From NCBI GenBank assembly GCA_004794655.1, contig SMMW01000511.1, positions 177,001-241,000 on the forward strand: a DNA stretch of 64,000 nucleotides, read 5' to 3'. Numbering within the stretch: the stretch's first letter is position 1; each line of letters starts with the position of its first letter. The notes beneath the pieces were generated by a model. That model saw only the letters and a list, made by a program, of their open reading frames with translations, did not search any database and was not told where the DNA came from. The translations under genes were made by a program, and so were the position numbers. This DNA is from Marisa cornuarietis (lineage: Eukaryota > Mollusca > Gastropoda > Architaenioglossa > Ampullariidae). Below are positions 21,366 to 35,146 of this stretch, one piece after another.

Positions 21366-22749
21366 TGTACCTGTTACAGGGCCTTGTAGATGAAACTCTA
21401 CAGGAAACAGTTGTACACAATTAACAACAAACACTCCCACACCTACCTTCGTATACAACATACACACGCACGCGCGTACACACACACACACACACACACA
21501 CGTACCCTCACGCGTACACAAGCTAGTATGGCGAGCATGCAGTTGTGCAGTACACACATCCTCACTAACTGCTAGCTAACACTCACACACATCTATTGCT
21601 TCAACACATTCTCAAACTGAACATGACTTCCGCTAAAAATATTAGTAGAGAATCCTCAGTCTCTGTATAAAGTTACAGATGAGTAACGCGTCCATTACAT
21701 GCTGTGAGAAACAAAGGAAGGAAGGAAGGAAGGAAGGAAGGAAGGAAAGAAGTAAACTAACAAACGAAGGAAAGAAAAGGCTCAAGCATCCATTAGTTCA
21801 TCTTCTTGACAGACTGGTGTTTTAGAAAAAAAATCTTCTCGGATACAGACGCTTTGAAGTGTTGCCAGAAGCTGCTGCAGCCAAGTGCTGGTACTTAGAC
21901 GTTTAATTAAATATCTGGGTAGCGAGGGGCTCTTCAAAGGACGCCGGTGGTTTGTGGGATTAATGTTGTGTGTCCTGACACACACCCTGCAGACATGTCA
22001 ACAACCTCCCTTCTCTCACTCTGTAGCTTCATTGCTCTGTCCTTCTCTCGTGTCCGTCTGTCTGTTCTCTCTAATCTTACCAGTCCCCTAACCAAACACT
22101 ATACCTCCTTTTGTAAAAAGGATGAGTGTTGGTTCGGCATCATACTGGGCACTCACAATAATTCCCAACAGTGTCCCACGAAACAATGCTTTTACTATAC
22201 TACGTATGTTACACTCCTTATAAAGAACTCAGACACGAGAAAAAGAAAGAATAACTTCATCATAATGCCTTCACTTGTAATTTTAAACTTTCTAAGGAAT
22301 ATATTCATGTTTGTCAAACGGTTTCAACTAGCAATGCGAAGGATATCAACAACAATTATAGAACGAAAATGTCATCTGCTTTGAGGTCCTGACACACTGC
22401 TGTCGACTGGACCCTTAAAGCATGGTTGCCTGTGTGTGTGGGGGGGGAGGGGGGTTGTGTGTGTGTGTGCCAGCCTATATCATTACCTGTCTGCCAAATC
22501 ACGTGACATCTGGCAGCCAATCCGATTGAATGCCGTAAAAGGATTTTGCAGTTTGCCGACATCTGATCGCTGGCGCCAGTCGCTCTCTTCGATTGTCCTC
22601 CTGGTTGTCTGTGGGCTTTACACAGCCTCGTCAGAGCGACGACATCGATTGACACATTACAGACTTTACTTATACTACCTTTCAAGTTCTGCTTTTGTAT
22701 CGATACTATGTTTATTGTTACCTGCGGAAACTGTTTCTCTACCGATAAT

Positions 22750-22811
<62 letters not shown>

Positions 22812-24693
22812 CTCGTTTACTTGCAAGTCCATTAGAGTACCGTGGGATAAAGAATGTCATTCGATCACAGTTTTCTACAGATGTACTCATAGTTTCTTGC
22901 AGTTGTGATTTATTTGTAATCGAATTATAAATAGCTCTTGTGGAACATGCTGGCATGCGGCCTTAGTTGTACTGTGCACCTGGAATAAATGGCTTGGTTT
23001 GCGCCTGACTGTACACTGTTGTGCTAGCGACTCACTGTACACGGACTGTGTTAACTTGCAGTCTTCCGGAATCAGTAACGACTTTGTTGGGGAGATATGT
23101 CTTCTCCTATTCCTCCATTCCTCCACTCCTAGAGACTGATTTCTTTTGTATTTCACGTCTGTATCGTTTTTTTAGTGCAGTCTGCATGAGCACAAAATGT
23201 AAACAGTCAATATTTTACTGTATTAATTTTCAATTGGAAACTTTAGCCTAGGCTTTGTCCCATAAGTCTTAGGTCAGAGAAATGAAGTAATGCATCATCA
23301 TCGTCGTCGTCGTCGTTATCATCATTGGAACCGCCAAGTCATTCTTGCTGTCATCTGTAATGATGACTGAACGGAATTAAAATAATTTAGAGGTTGCACC
23401 ACTTCGCATCCGAGCTTAGTAAATTGAAGAGGGAGCTGCAAAGAGAGTTAGAGAAAAAGGAGAGGGGGAAAGAGGCAGTGTAACCCAGACAGGAACTCCC
23501 CACCCCGAATCTCTCAGACGCTCTCAAGACGATCCTCGGCCAAGACTACCGGCATCCACGCGCATCCCTCGCGTGCTCCAGGGCTTGTCCATCGACCTAA
23601 CATCACCTATCCTCCCACAAGTGCGTCCACACTCTCTCCAACCCTCTCCCCCTCCAAAACCCTCCTCTGCCTTCATTCCTTCAGACGCCTGCGCGTGTAC
23701 ATCCGAAAATCTCGTCAGCATATTTGACATCAATAACCTGACCAGATCGCAGCTCAGGAAAAAAAAACTAGCAGAAAACAATGTCCGTTGTAGCCACGCC
23801 AGCACTCCATTATTTCAGGTCTTTGATCACGCTCTCTCAGCACACCACTGAGCTCAATCAATCAATCAATTAATCAATACGGTCCAGTCGTAGACTTGGC
23901 TGAGCAAAGGAACCGCCAAGTACGATAACCCTGGGCCACCACGCGCACGAAGGGGGCTAATTGCTATTGATGGCACCACTGTGGTGTAAACAGAGAGGTC
24001 AGTCTCGCTACTTTGTTGGCATCCGGCTCAAACAATCAAATACATTACTTCGGGAACTGGTTCTTGAAGGCTTGCCCGAGAACAACTATACTGTATTTGC
24101 ATGTTTTCATGATTAATGTTTATTTTTCGCACTCATTCTTATTTTACACTCCACCTGGAAAACATTGTCAGCCTTTCCGTGTGCGCCAATTACCAGTTAA
24201 TAAACCAGTCCTCGCTTTCTCTCGCGACTTCAAGTAATCTGTCAACTTCATCATTTATTTATCCCCTCCTTCTAGCTCTCGGAAATGTCTCGTAAAAAAT
24301 CGTGTTCTGCAAATCCTGAAAATCTTCAGATGCCCACACTCATTCCTCAGGTACAGGAAGGACGTTTCTCGTTCTCTTTCATACTTCCTCTCTGGTAATT
24401 AGTGAGGAGATAGGACCCTGTCAGAGCACCCCCATCTATAGCTGGCATTCGTCCTTGTAAATCTTATGCTAACAGAGTGTAGGAAGATGAAGATGGCCAA
24501 GGAACGAATTTTGAGGTAGAGACAAATGAAGTTGTGCAGCCAGAGTGGATTCAGTTTGCTTAGTGCTGTGTTATCTGCAGGGAGCACGTTTCTCTCGGAG
24601 ACTATTGATCCTAATTATTTACATGATTTGCCCTGCCTCTGACTTTTCATCCTTGATTCTGGTGTCCGTGCTGATGCTGTTAGTGATATTGAT

Positions 24694-24747
<54 letters not shown>

Positions 24748-25860
24748 TTGTACTGGAAGTAGGTCGAACGTGATCATTGTGATCACTACTGAGCTAATTA
24801 AATTAACAATCCATCTATCAATGCATCAATGTATCATTCAGTCCTCGACACTATAGTTCATGAGCTCAAATTAGCCCGATCATCTCGACCTTTACTTTGA
24901 CCTCTCGCTGAGCGTGATGAGTTATCAGCGCGAGAGGCTGTTAGTGGCGCCGCCCAGCCAGCTGATAGCCGACTGACATCGTCGATGACAGGTCGTCGAC
25001 AGGGAGTTTGGCCTTGAACCTGTTTGACTGTGGAGAGCCTCGAGCGTTGTGGCTCATTACGGAGGTGTATTCCTGGACTGCTTGCAAACGACTGTTCTTC
25101 GCATTAACTTCTAGAACGAGGCCAAAGAACAAGTTCAACATCAAGAAGAGTAGACGATCCAAAGTCCCGTACTGACTGACGGAAGTACAAAAGCTCAAGC
25201 TTAAACATTTATGGTCTGTCGTGTGGTTTTTTTTTATAGTTTATTGGCTCTAAGTGGTGGAAACTAAAGGGCGAGGGCGTTTGCTAAAAAGAAGAAAAGT
25301 AAGTACGTAAATAATTTATTGCAAGTCTATTGTGGACTTAAAGAATTTTATCGCGGTTCCGAATAATAAACAGCCTGAGCTGGTCTCAGAAAGAGCCAGA
25401 AGTACAGAGATGTATGTTCGTGATCTCATCGGTGTTAACACTGCCCTCCCCCCCCCCTCAAACAATTCACACTCTTCATCAACAGACGATATCAAAGGCA
25501 CACAGTCACGTGATATCAGATGTCTTGCGTGCTGTTTGACGGGCAGCAAGGACAGACACCAAGATGACAGAATGTTTGGCGCCTGGCAAGAGCAGAAACT
25601 CTGCTTCCACCCTGGAACTATGCTGGCTTCGTGTACACGGACATTTAATTACACAGTATTTTCCACCTTCACGAAAAATTGAAAACGCAGTTGTTGAAAA
25701 TGTCGCTGAATATGTTGTATGATGCTGCTGACAGTTAATCTGAGATTTATAGCGCAGATCAACTTCATTTATGCTTTTTTATTATTACTTCTAATTAAAC
25801 ATCACAACTTGAAAACTACTCGCATCAATCGACTATAAAGTGTTTGACAAGCCACGCGAT
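21366..25860. other. Non-coding with microsatellites
   Basis: Runs seen: CA at 21478-21501, GGAA at 21715-21746, CTGT (about 15 units) at 22750-22811, CGT near 23299, AATC at 23857-23876 and CA at 24700-24744. A minus-strand open frame at 25198-24941 is free of simple repeats but has no family I recognise. Confidence 0.5.
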
Positions 25861-25862
25861 CG

Positions 25863-26012
25863 TGACACTTTAGTGACAAGTTGCAAGTTACATTTTAGTG
25901 ACAAGTTACAAATTGACACTTTAGTGACAAGTTACATTTTAGTGACAAGTTACAAATTGACACTTTAGTGAGAAATGACAAGTTGACACTTTAGTGACAA
26001 GTTACAAGTTGA
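25863..26012. repeat. Short tandem array, 18-26 bp units
   Basis: TTTAGTGACAAGTTAC recurs about six times with alternating TTT/AAATTGACAC spacers. It directly precedes the long ATG run. Confidence 0.85.
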
Positions 26013-26034
26013 TTTCGTTCTTGCTGGGGGAGCA

Positions 26035-26136
<102 letters not shown>

Positions 26137-26726
26137 CAGTGTCTTTGCCTAATCGTTTCCATGTGGTCTGTGTTTTGTCCCCGCTTCGGAGAGTTCAAGA
26201 GGATTTATCTGTTCGGTCTAGTGTACCACTAGCGTCCCCCTGTTTGTCGGGTAGTGAGCAGGATGCCAGAGTGTGTTACCTGTTGTGTGACTGGGTGTAT
26301 GAATGGAGGGTGACAGCCAGTTATCTACGCGATGTTTGCGCTTTGTAGATATTATGTTTACATGATGACAAACATACGACTGTAGAATAGGAGATACAGA
26401 CAGATTGGGAGCTTGGTGGGTCGCCGGCACATGAGGTCGAGAGCAGGACAGGAGCCGAGCAGAAGTCAGCACCCTGACAAGTTCTCTTTTGGGGTGGTGC
26501 GGCTTATTTCACTGAAAGCCCTCACCATGTGGTCAGTAGAACTCTACACAGGGTTCTGACAGGCCATGATGTAGTGACAGGGCGATTTTTCGATCCTAAT
26601 TGTTTGCACATTCTGCACGTGATAAAGTCATACATCCTGCGCCATCTGCTGACTCATCTGACGAGGCGGCTGTCTGCCGGACACGTGACTTAGGCCAAGT
26701 TACTGATGCAGTTCTGCTAACTATTG

Positions 26727-26786
26727 TGTGTGTGTGTGTGTGTGCTCGCTTACAAGCATTTGTATGAGTGTTCGAGTGTTTGTGTA

Positions 26787-26828
<42 letters not shown>

Positions 26829-26896
26829 TGTGGGTTTTATGCGCGCTTACATGCATTTGTGAGCATGAGTGTTCGAGCGTTTGTGTATTGTGCCTA

Positions 26897-26956
<60 letters not shown>

Positions 26957-26962
26957 TGTGTG
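26727..26962. repeat. Compound (TG)n with duplicated spacer
   Basis: Three TG runs are separated by two diverged copies of a spacer containing GCTTACA, GCATTTGT and GAGTGTTCGAG. This indicates an old duplication of spacer plus run. Confidence 0.85.
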
Positions 26963-27287
26963 TCGCTTGTAGTCTATGCTCTATGGGGTTGTACTAGAAA
27001 GGAAATGTCTGACAGTTGATCGACATAAGAGTCAGAAGTTCCTCGTGTGTAACAGGAATTTCAGTGAGTGGTCTGCATGGCAAAGGAGGGGGGTGTTGAG
27101 GCGATGGGGGAGCGACGGTCAAAGACAAGATTCATATTTCTTGTTTTGGTTTCTAGACGGATTGAAATGCCAAAGCATTAAAGGTATAACTATTATTCGT
27201 TTCATCAAAATATTTCTGAATGCTAAAATTTAAGAGAACACGTATTTTTCTTTCTCTCTTTCAAAATTAAACAATAAGGAAAGCATT

Positions 27288-27299
<12 letters not shown>

Positions 27300-27319
<20 letters not shown>

Positions 27320-29051
27320 GTTTGGTCTGAAATGGAGATGCCTAATATTCACTGGAACATTTCCCTGTGTAAAATGTGAAAACGCCATATCGAGCACCTG
27401 CCTCACTTTCTCCGCTAATTGATTCCATCATACTGACTAAACAGCTTGGTCCCTGCAGATAAGATGAAGTGTATTCAGTTATGAGTCATCTCTGGCCAAA
27501 TTCCTTCCGATTCCCACCACGAGGTTTGTGATCGCAGAAAAGCATTTTCTGCCGCTACTGCGTGGCCCGAGCTGTCTCACTGAAGTCTTTTTCATTACTC
27601 AGTCTCATCTTCATAAGTCGAAGACTTCATTTCCTCTACGAACAGGCCGTTTTTTACCCCCCAAAAAAGATTGCAGATACCATGTGTGCTTCTGATGCCT
27701 TAAGGCGGGATTATCTCCCCGTTATTGCGTGACGTCGATGTAGGAAACAGGAGGGAGGAAGGCAGGAAGTCACGTGGACAGAATCAATGCTGATCGGTTG
27801 ATGCTCGGCTAAAGCTCGACTGACTCATACACACGGCCCCAGACATGTTGGCGCAGCAAAGCAAACTATTGCTGAAAGTATCGCTGTCGTATCATAGCTG
27901 CATCTTTGCCTCACCATCACCGTATCTTTGTCGTGAGAAAGATAATTGTGTCCCTTAGATAGGCTTAGCTGGGCGACATGGTGGCGTGTGCTTTTGCAAT
28001 TCCGACTGTTGCAAGAGAAGATTAATACCGTCTTGAGAGAGAGGTAAGAATGGGCCGGGTGGGGTAGTGGGGTGGGGGGAGACAACATGAGAGGGTAGAA
28101 CGGGACAGAGGAGGTGATTCTAATACTGGTTGTTGTCGGAACTGACTGTACATATGTATCAGAACTAACCATACACGTGAATCAGTATCAGAGCTGACTA
28201 TACATGTGTATAAGTATCAATCAGAACTACCATTCATGTGTAAGCGCATTTTGTGCGACCATCGATGGAACTGATAAAATGCGCATCAGGGGAAATTACT
28301 CTTGTCTGTTGTCTGTTCATCTCCCCTAAACCTCTAGCTGACGAGCTTGAGTTGCCGTGCCCCCAACAACGGTAGGCTGTGATCTCATGGTAGGTGATTT
28401 GAGTGACCGTAAAATTTCATCCTTCAAAGCTCGGCACGCGGCGACCGCGGACTTACTAGACCCACCCACCCCATCTTGCTTTTATTGCTCAGTGCTTCAG
28501 CTCCTAAAGGATCTGTTAATAAAATATGGAGGAAAATGCTTTTTTGACGACCGTTTTTTCTGTAGTGTGTGGTCCCTCTTCGTATCCTCACCTGAGAGTT
28601 CACTCAGTTGGTCTGAGGTGGGAGGGGTGGAGACGTCGGAGGAGCATATTGGCTGTATGCACACCTTGTCCAGGGCCTCACCTGGAGTGAAGACGATCAG
28701 GGGCCATTAACTCCTAAATCCTCTTTAGGTGTCTCTATGCAGAGGTCCCTAAGGTCAAAGGGGTCGCTAGGTGAGTAATCAGGGGTCACATTATTTCAAG
28801 GTGTCTGTACAGACAGAATGGGTTACGTAGGTGAACACAGCGAACATTGTATTGTTTGTCGTGTCGTCGGAATGTTCAGCTGCCGTTATCTCTCCAAGAG
28901 GTCTGTAGAGGGGGAAAACCAGAGGTGACCGCGAGTCGGAATGCGCCCATTGAGTTTGACTCACTGCCATGTTATTTATCCTAATGTGTTAATTGTAGCA
29001 ATTAGATCTGTGGCCACGTTTTTAAGGCAGTCACATGAAAGTTGTGAAGAT

Positions 29052-29052
<1 letters not shown>
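27300..29052. other. Non-coding, low structure
   Basis: A CT/CA run is at 27289-27319. Loose repeats of a TATCAGAACTRACYATACA-like unit lie at 28140-28240. No supported gene. Confidence 0.45.

Positions 29053-29123
<71 letters not shown>
29053..29123. repeat. (CA)n microsatellite
   Basis: About 71 bp of uninterrupted CA. Confidence 0.98.
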
Positions 29124-29125
<2 letters not shown>

Positions 29126-29214
29126 AACCTGACTACAAATACAGGAACTATGAAAAAAAAATCTAGGTTATTACTCTATTAATTACTATTGTGTTTAAGA
29201 TGTTTTGTGGTATT

Positions 29215-29610
29215 TATTTCATTGGCTACTGTGCTGCAAAACAATGGAACTCTCTTCCTTTCCATATCCGCCACCTTCCTACAACTGAATCTTTCAAATC
29301 TGCACTGAAAACGCACCTCTTCCTTGAGCATTACTCCTAACACAGTCCGCACAATGCTCGTCCTTCTTAACCCCGCCCCCCCTTCCCTCTTGCTACTTTA
29401 CCCATCTTTCTCGCAGAATCACTATATTTCTCTGTTCCTGTTACTTGATGCCTTTTGTTTTCTGTTTCGTCAGTACTGTCGTTTTCTTTCGTCCCCTGTG
29501 TTCTGTATCTACTTAGTCCACGTCTCTTCCTCGTTTTAAGCGCTAAGAGCATGCTCTCTATGAGTGTGAATATGCGCTATAAAAATCTTCACTATTATTA
29601 TTATTATTTA
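29215..29610 (+). mobile_element. 5'-truncated non-LTR retrotransposon 3' end
   Basis: The plus strand encodes GYCAAKQWNSLPFHIR, then SFKSALKTHLFLEHYS and a stop, the C-terminal end of a CR1/L2/jockey-like reverse transcriptase. The 3' UTR and an (ATT)n tail follow. The copy is near-identical to the one at 8178-8588, in opposite orientation, so the family was active fairly recently. Confidence 0.9.
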
Positions 29611-29749
29611 AAAGTGTTTCTGAAATGTTTTATATTTATGTAAAATAGAAGGGTTAAAATATATGAAATATTCAATTAACTGATGCTAAAGACAAACCGT
29701 AATATGTGTTCAGACTTCTACAAACAAACTAAATCTTAGGAACGTAACC

Positions 29750-29910
29750 TGGAGGTCGCCTGTAAACAAATTACCTCAACAACTCAGGTATACAATATTA
29801 TTCTTACTACCTCCTCTTATATAACCAAGAGAGCTCCTGTAAACCAATTACCTAAGCAGCTGAGGTATACAAAGTTATCCTTACTACCTCCTCCTACATA
29901 ACCAAGAAAT
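29750..29910. repeat. Two-copy 78-bp tandem duplication
   Basis: CTGTAAACMAATTACCT, CAGGTATACAA-like and TTACTACCTCCTC blocks occur in the same order twice, about 78 bp apart, with moderate divergence. Confidence 0.8.
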
Positions 29911-32612
29911 AATTGTCTGTCTTCTCAGCACGTGATTCCCCAAGAGAATAGAGGGTTGGGAGAAAGCTGCAGAGTCGTAAGTAGAAATAAAACTCAAAGC
30001 CGTTTCACCGCACGTCATCTCCAGTCACTGGAAGCGGGCGCCGCTCGGCTGTTTTGTTTCCCTGACAAGAACCAACTGACCCCGGTAACGCGACCCAGCT
30101 GTTTTCATCTTTCTCCACATATTGCTTACCCTGTTCTGCGGTACCCCACATTCCGGAAACAATGCGGAATTACAAGCTGTAAGTGCACTCTACTTCACTT
30201 CAACCAGCCCCCCCCCCCACACACACCAACCTACCCACCCGTCGTTCTGCGAGAAGGAGGCACATCCCCGCGCGCCCTCGTCATATCTGCAAGACGTGAT
30301 GATGGAGGGAGGTGAGCCTGGCGTCGTGTTCTTCAGAACTTGTGTGCGAGGGGGTCTTGTCCACTGACCCCCACAACAACAACAACATGGCAAGTCGGCG
30401 CTACGGGAACTGCTCACCAACATTTATTATTCCCATGTTCGAATATCATTCAAATGATTGTCAATGAGTTGAAACTGTTTTCAAAGAACAGTAGTTAGTT
30501 TGCTACAAAGAAATGAAAATTCTGCGTATTGGTTGAGCGAAACTGAGATGGGAGGGGGGTTGTGGGGGGCGGGTCAGTCAGTTAAGCCGTCATGATTCAC
30601 TCTGCAAACAAGCCTTTCGTAGGTCCAGAGAACTGCACTCATTTTAATTGTTCCGAATGTGAGGAAGACATTTTAATTAGTCAGCATGGACTAAGGGACA
30701 TTGCCCTTTCGCTTAGTTCACAAAGTTGACCGCCGAGTGTTTTCTCAGGGTACTCTATCTCCACCTTCATCACCCCTTCCCTTCAATTAGCTAAATTAAC
30801 GGGAAGTGAAAACACTTTTATATCGAAAGAAACAACTAACCACACACACACACACACAGAACACAAGCAGTCTTACAGGAGCTCTGAGGAGTCTTTTGTT
30901 AAGAAATTTGTCCTTTTCTGCCAATGTGTAAGATAAAAGGATAAAAATAAAATAAAAACACAAAGAGATCAAAAGTCAGACTAGTGCCGCCATGTTCGAG
31001 ACTCGGTGCCACACATGGGCGAACTTTCAGCTGACGACCCGACCTTACAAATAGGCCCGAACTTCTGGTGTTAAATGTTAATTCTCTTTTCATCAGATGC
31101 CAAGAGAAAGCAAACGTACATCGAAATCTGTACACAAGCATTTTCTGTCTATTTTGTCTTTCTGTCTTCCCGTCTGTTTCCAATTGCTATCTTTGTATGC
31201 GTGTGCTGCGAATATACAAGAACTGAGGACACAGCTTGCTCGGCCCATAGCCCCACCTACTTACAGAACTCATACATATATGTATATATATGTATAAGCA
31301 TGCTAACATGAGTGGGAAGGAGAATTGGTGTTTTACGCCGAGCCAGCAACTAAGGCTATATGACAGAAAGACAGTGACCCCGTCGACCTGTGGGCCACAA
31401 CTGCAGCGCCGTCAGTGTTTGTATCTAGTTAGTCGTCTCTCACTTAGAGGTTGTTTTTTTTTTTACAGACAAATGCTGGCACTCGCATAAACTAGTACAG
31501 AAAAAGGTCAGGACGTCAGGACTACATAATTATGAATACGTTTATGTTGTCAAGGCAACAGAGACCAGAGAGCGTGAAAAGGTATGTAGGAGGGAAAACA
31601 AGCCTGATATCTTTACAGTGATATACGACGGGGATGTTAATACGTGTGCTGCGATAATGAAGCAGGGATATTAACTCAGATATTTAAAACAGAGGTTTCC
31701 ACTGAGCTTCGCGCAGTCATCAGAAAAAATGTCCCGTTAAACGTTGAAAACTGCGCCAAACGCATTCCAGGGAGGGGCACTACATTCTATAGTGTGTCCC
31801 ACCCGGTGTCTTTATGTTTGACAACCTGTCCGCTGATAGTCTGTGTTTGTTTATGTCTGTCTTAAATAGGTGCTCCGACCTTTCTCTGGTCCATCTCAGT
31901 CTCGTAAATATGTTGCTATGTTCTTAAGTAAATAAGCGAATCTGAAGTCTGTACACAACAATGTTCTTAGCATAAATATTCAGCTATATATTCTTGATAT
32001 AAATATGCGATGTTGAAGTATACATGCGTCTGTATTCTGGATGAAAATATGCAGTTTGATATACATCACAAAAGTGTTTTTCTTCTCTTGTCTCCTTGTT
32101 GGTAATGTAAATACACACCTGCGTTCTTAACGTACGTACAAATACCCATGATAACATTCAAGGTGTACAAGTTAATCCTCTGTGTATGTTTTAAATCCCG
32201 GGTGTTTTCTCGTGTTGTTTGCTTTAGATGTCTAAGTATTTACGTCAGTGAGAGATTTAAACATATATATATTTATAGACTGGTGGTCGGTGGAGCGTGA
32301 CGGATACACCACGTGACACAATTCTCCACAGCTCTCACCAGATTATTTGCTTTTAATTTACTTTCACGGTGGTCGTGTTCAGACCTGCGCAGTTTCCACG
32401 TTCCTTTTCCACACATTATTTTCTTCTTTTGCTTTTATATGGCGTTTTGAGAATCTATTACTCATCACGGAGAACGGGTATGTTCCCATTTACACTTTGT
32501 ATATTATCTATTTGTTCTTTTCATCTCACAACAGCTGTCTTCTCAGACGTCTCTTAAAACATTGTCCCTTTGTCTTCTCCGTAATCTCTTGTCTTTTATC
32601 TCCTGGAGTTTG
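29911..32612. other. Mostly non-coding
   Basis: Short CA, C and TA runs and a SINE end (listed separately) are present. Open frames have no recognised domains. Confidence 0.45.
31323..31372 (-). mobile_element. 3'-end fragment of SINE type 1
   Basis: Contains GGTGTTTTACGCCGAGCCAG and the following CAACTAAGGCTATAT, matching the 3' body of the elements at 5859 and 56550. The tRNA-like head is absent. Confidence 0.75.
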
Positions 32613-33087
32613 GTACACACTCTGCTAAAGTGTCCACAGTTATTAAGAGTGACGTACACTCTGCTAAAGTGTCTACAGATATTAAGAGTGACGTACACTC
32701 TGCTAAAGTGTCCACAGTTATTAAGAGTGACGTACACTCTGCTAAAGTGTCCACAGTTATTAAGAGTGACGTACACTCTGCTAAAGTGTCTACAGATATT
32801 AAGAGTGACGTACACTCTGCTAAAGTGTCCACAGTTATTAAGAGTGACGTACACTCTGCTAAAGTGTCCACAGTTATTAAGAGTGACGTACACTCTGCTA
32901 AAGTGTCCACAGTTATTAAGAGTGACGTACACTCTGCTAAAGTGTCTACAGATATTAAGAGTGACGTACACTCTGCTAAAGTGTCCACAGTTATTAAGAG
33001 TGACGTACACTCTGCTAAAGAGTCTACAGATATTAAGAGTGACGTACACTCTGCTAAAGTGTCTACAGATATTAAGAGTGACGTACG
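32613..33087. repeat. 39-bp minisatellite, 12 copies, two unit types
   Basis: The unit contains GAGTGACGTACACTCTGCTA then AAGTGTCCACAGTTATTAA. Type A has TCCACAGTTA and type B has TCTACAGATA; the order is about A B A A B A A A B A B B. As 39 is divisible by 3, four frames stay open for 160-190 codons. The lack of any unique coding sequence or conserved start on either side argues this is not a gene. Confidence 0.95.
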
Positions 33088-33204
33088 GTTCTTCAACGAA
33101 CATTGCTTACTCCTGACGTCAGGCTGGGCGGACAGACAAGAGGAGGTAGAAAAAATGTGGAGGGTAGTGTTTGTCTCTGAATACTTAATAGTATATAATG
33201 TATT

Positions 33205-33625
33205 ATTGTAAAATTTATGAACAAGAAGACATGTGTATTTAATAGTATGTAGGGAATCCTATTAAATTTATGAACTAGAAGACATCGGTAATTATTAATA
33301 TGTAATTGATCTTCGTAAAATGTATGAATTAGAGGAAGCGGATACTTAATAGTATATAATGAATTAATCATTGTTAAGTTTATGAACCATAAAGACATAG
33401 GCTTTTAATAATATTTATCTTTGTAAAGTTTATGAACTAGGAACATCGCAATTCAATAGAATGTAATGAATTATTGCTAAGTTTATAAACTCGTGGACAT
33501 GGACATTTAATAATACATAGTAAATCTTATTAAGTTGATGTGCTAGCGAGTATTTGTTAAGTTTATGAACTAGAGAACAATGAGTACTTAATGAATCATT
33601 ATCACATTTATGAACAAGAGGCTAC
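33205..33625. repeat. AT-rich degenerate tandem array, about 60-bp period
   Basis: AAGTTTATGAACTAGAAGAC followed by ACTTAATAGTATATAATGAA-like sequence recurs about seven times with heavy divergence. It starts about 120 bp after the 39-bp array. Confidence 0.7.
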
Positions 33626-34304
33626 GGGACGCACCGCCTACTTGTTGGTTGCGTGAGTAACTGTTGTGATCAAGGGCAGTTGGATGTGTGTGAATATGTT
33701 CTAACGGTTATAACTGTGACAATAAAATGTCTGATTATCATTGCATTAACATATTTCACAGAACCACGACACCACCGCTCGAGCTGTCAAACTCTCTTCA
33801 AAATACTCCTGTTCCTTGTTTCTCATTCACCCACTTCACTCTGTCTGTTTGCACATACATATATGTTTCTTGAGTTGCTCAAGTTTGTTAAAGTCATGCC
33901 AGCGAAGTCCGTAAATCAACACACAGAAAAAAGGGTTGCGAAAACAAAATACATCAAAAACAAGTTAGGGAAGCCATGTGTTTGTCACAGAACAATGCAA
34001 GATGCAACTGGAGATTTCGGAGCTCTTGGCTTTGGCTAAATGTCTCACAGTGCAGTTACGAGAAGACTCCATACAAGTTCACAGATGGCAAAAAAGACAA
34101 ATAACTCTTTTATTGCCAGCAGAAAATAAGGCGAGGAGAATAAAGGCGTCTTGGTGCGTGAGATAGATGGCGCGCGCTGGCACTGTCACCAGAGGGTTTG
34201 TGAGGCCACTACACTCCAGTGTACTGTAGAAACCAGCCGCCATTTTCATATAACTGTCTCGCTATACAGTTCATACCACCATTTCCATTTTGACTGCTGA
34301 CTAC

Positions 34305-34305
<1 letters not shown>

Positions 34306-34362
<57 letters not shown>
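34306..34362. repeat. (ATG)n microsatellite
   Basis: About 57 bp of ATG triplets. Confidence 0.97.
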
Positions 34363-34363
<1 letters not shown>

Positions 34364-34949
34364 AAAATGAAAAACAACTATAAACCACCACGCATTTCTT
34401 ATCAAATTCATGTACAGTAAACCTCGTTAAAAAGCATAATGTGTAATTCGAATAGAATTTGTCCATTGTGTAGATTGTTTTAATGGAAGCACCTTACCTT
34501 GGAATTTATAGCAGCGCAAAATCTGTTTTCGGAGCCTCATTTTCGTTTAAATAAATCACCAAGTTCTTCGCGTAATATATTTTTAAGTATAATTTTTGAA
34601 AATTTTATAATTTAAATTTGCTCGCGCGCACTATAAAATATGTTACTTCAACTGAAAACGGGTTTTATTTTTGTAAGAATCACACTTTCATTAACATACT
34701 TTTTCTTCTCTCAAACACGCGCCAAAACATGCAGCATGTAGGCAATGATGCTAATCCCTTTCGCTTCACAGAACTTTTAATTAATTCGCTTGTGCCTCTG
34801 GTGGTCCGCTGAAGCACAAAGGACTGTATTTTGGATAATTCCTGGAAATGTATGCTCCTGTCATCAAAGCTAAATGGAAATTCGCTGTTAACCGAAAATA
34901 CGGACAAAACATGAGACCAGATATGATGTTTCACTATCGTCTGCTACGT

Positions 34950-35146
34950 GCGGCTCAGCTCAGGGGAGCTAACGCTGTTGCTACCAGGCGGAGTCACGTG
35001 GTGTAGCCAGCGGTGCGAATGAGTGAGGCGCCGCATTCTGGTCACTGCGGGCTGAGCCGCAAGTCTCTCAAGCGTCTGGTGCTAGCTTTGCACTTTCGAT
35101 ACCGACTGTGTCTGCACTTGGCTATTCTTAAACTGCATAATCATTG
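34950..35146 (+). other. Candidate non-coding first exon / promoter region
   Basis: A stretch relatively rich in CpG (about 34970-35090) ends at a strong donor, ATCATTG|GTAAGT, at 35146, and is followed by an AT-rich region. No long open frame crosses it. This is what a 5' UTR exon would look like, but no downstream partner exon was identified. Confidence 0.3.

Noticed and set aside
22356..22956. Open frames rich in TDRQ or VCLS repeats
   Set aside because: They are translations of the (CTGT)n microsatellite at 22750-22811.
32562..33211. 184-193 codon open frames over the 39-bp repeat as a repeat protein
   Set aside because: Four frames on both strands are equally open because the unit is 13 codons without stops. 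No unique flanking domain, signal peptide or splice context favours one.
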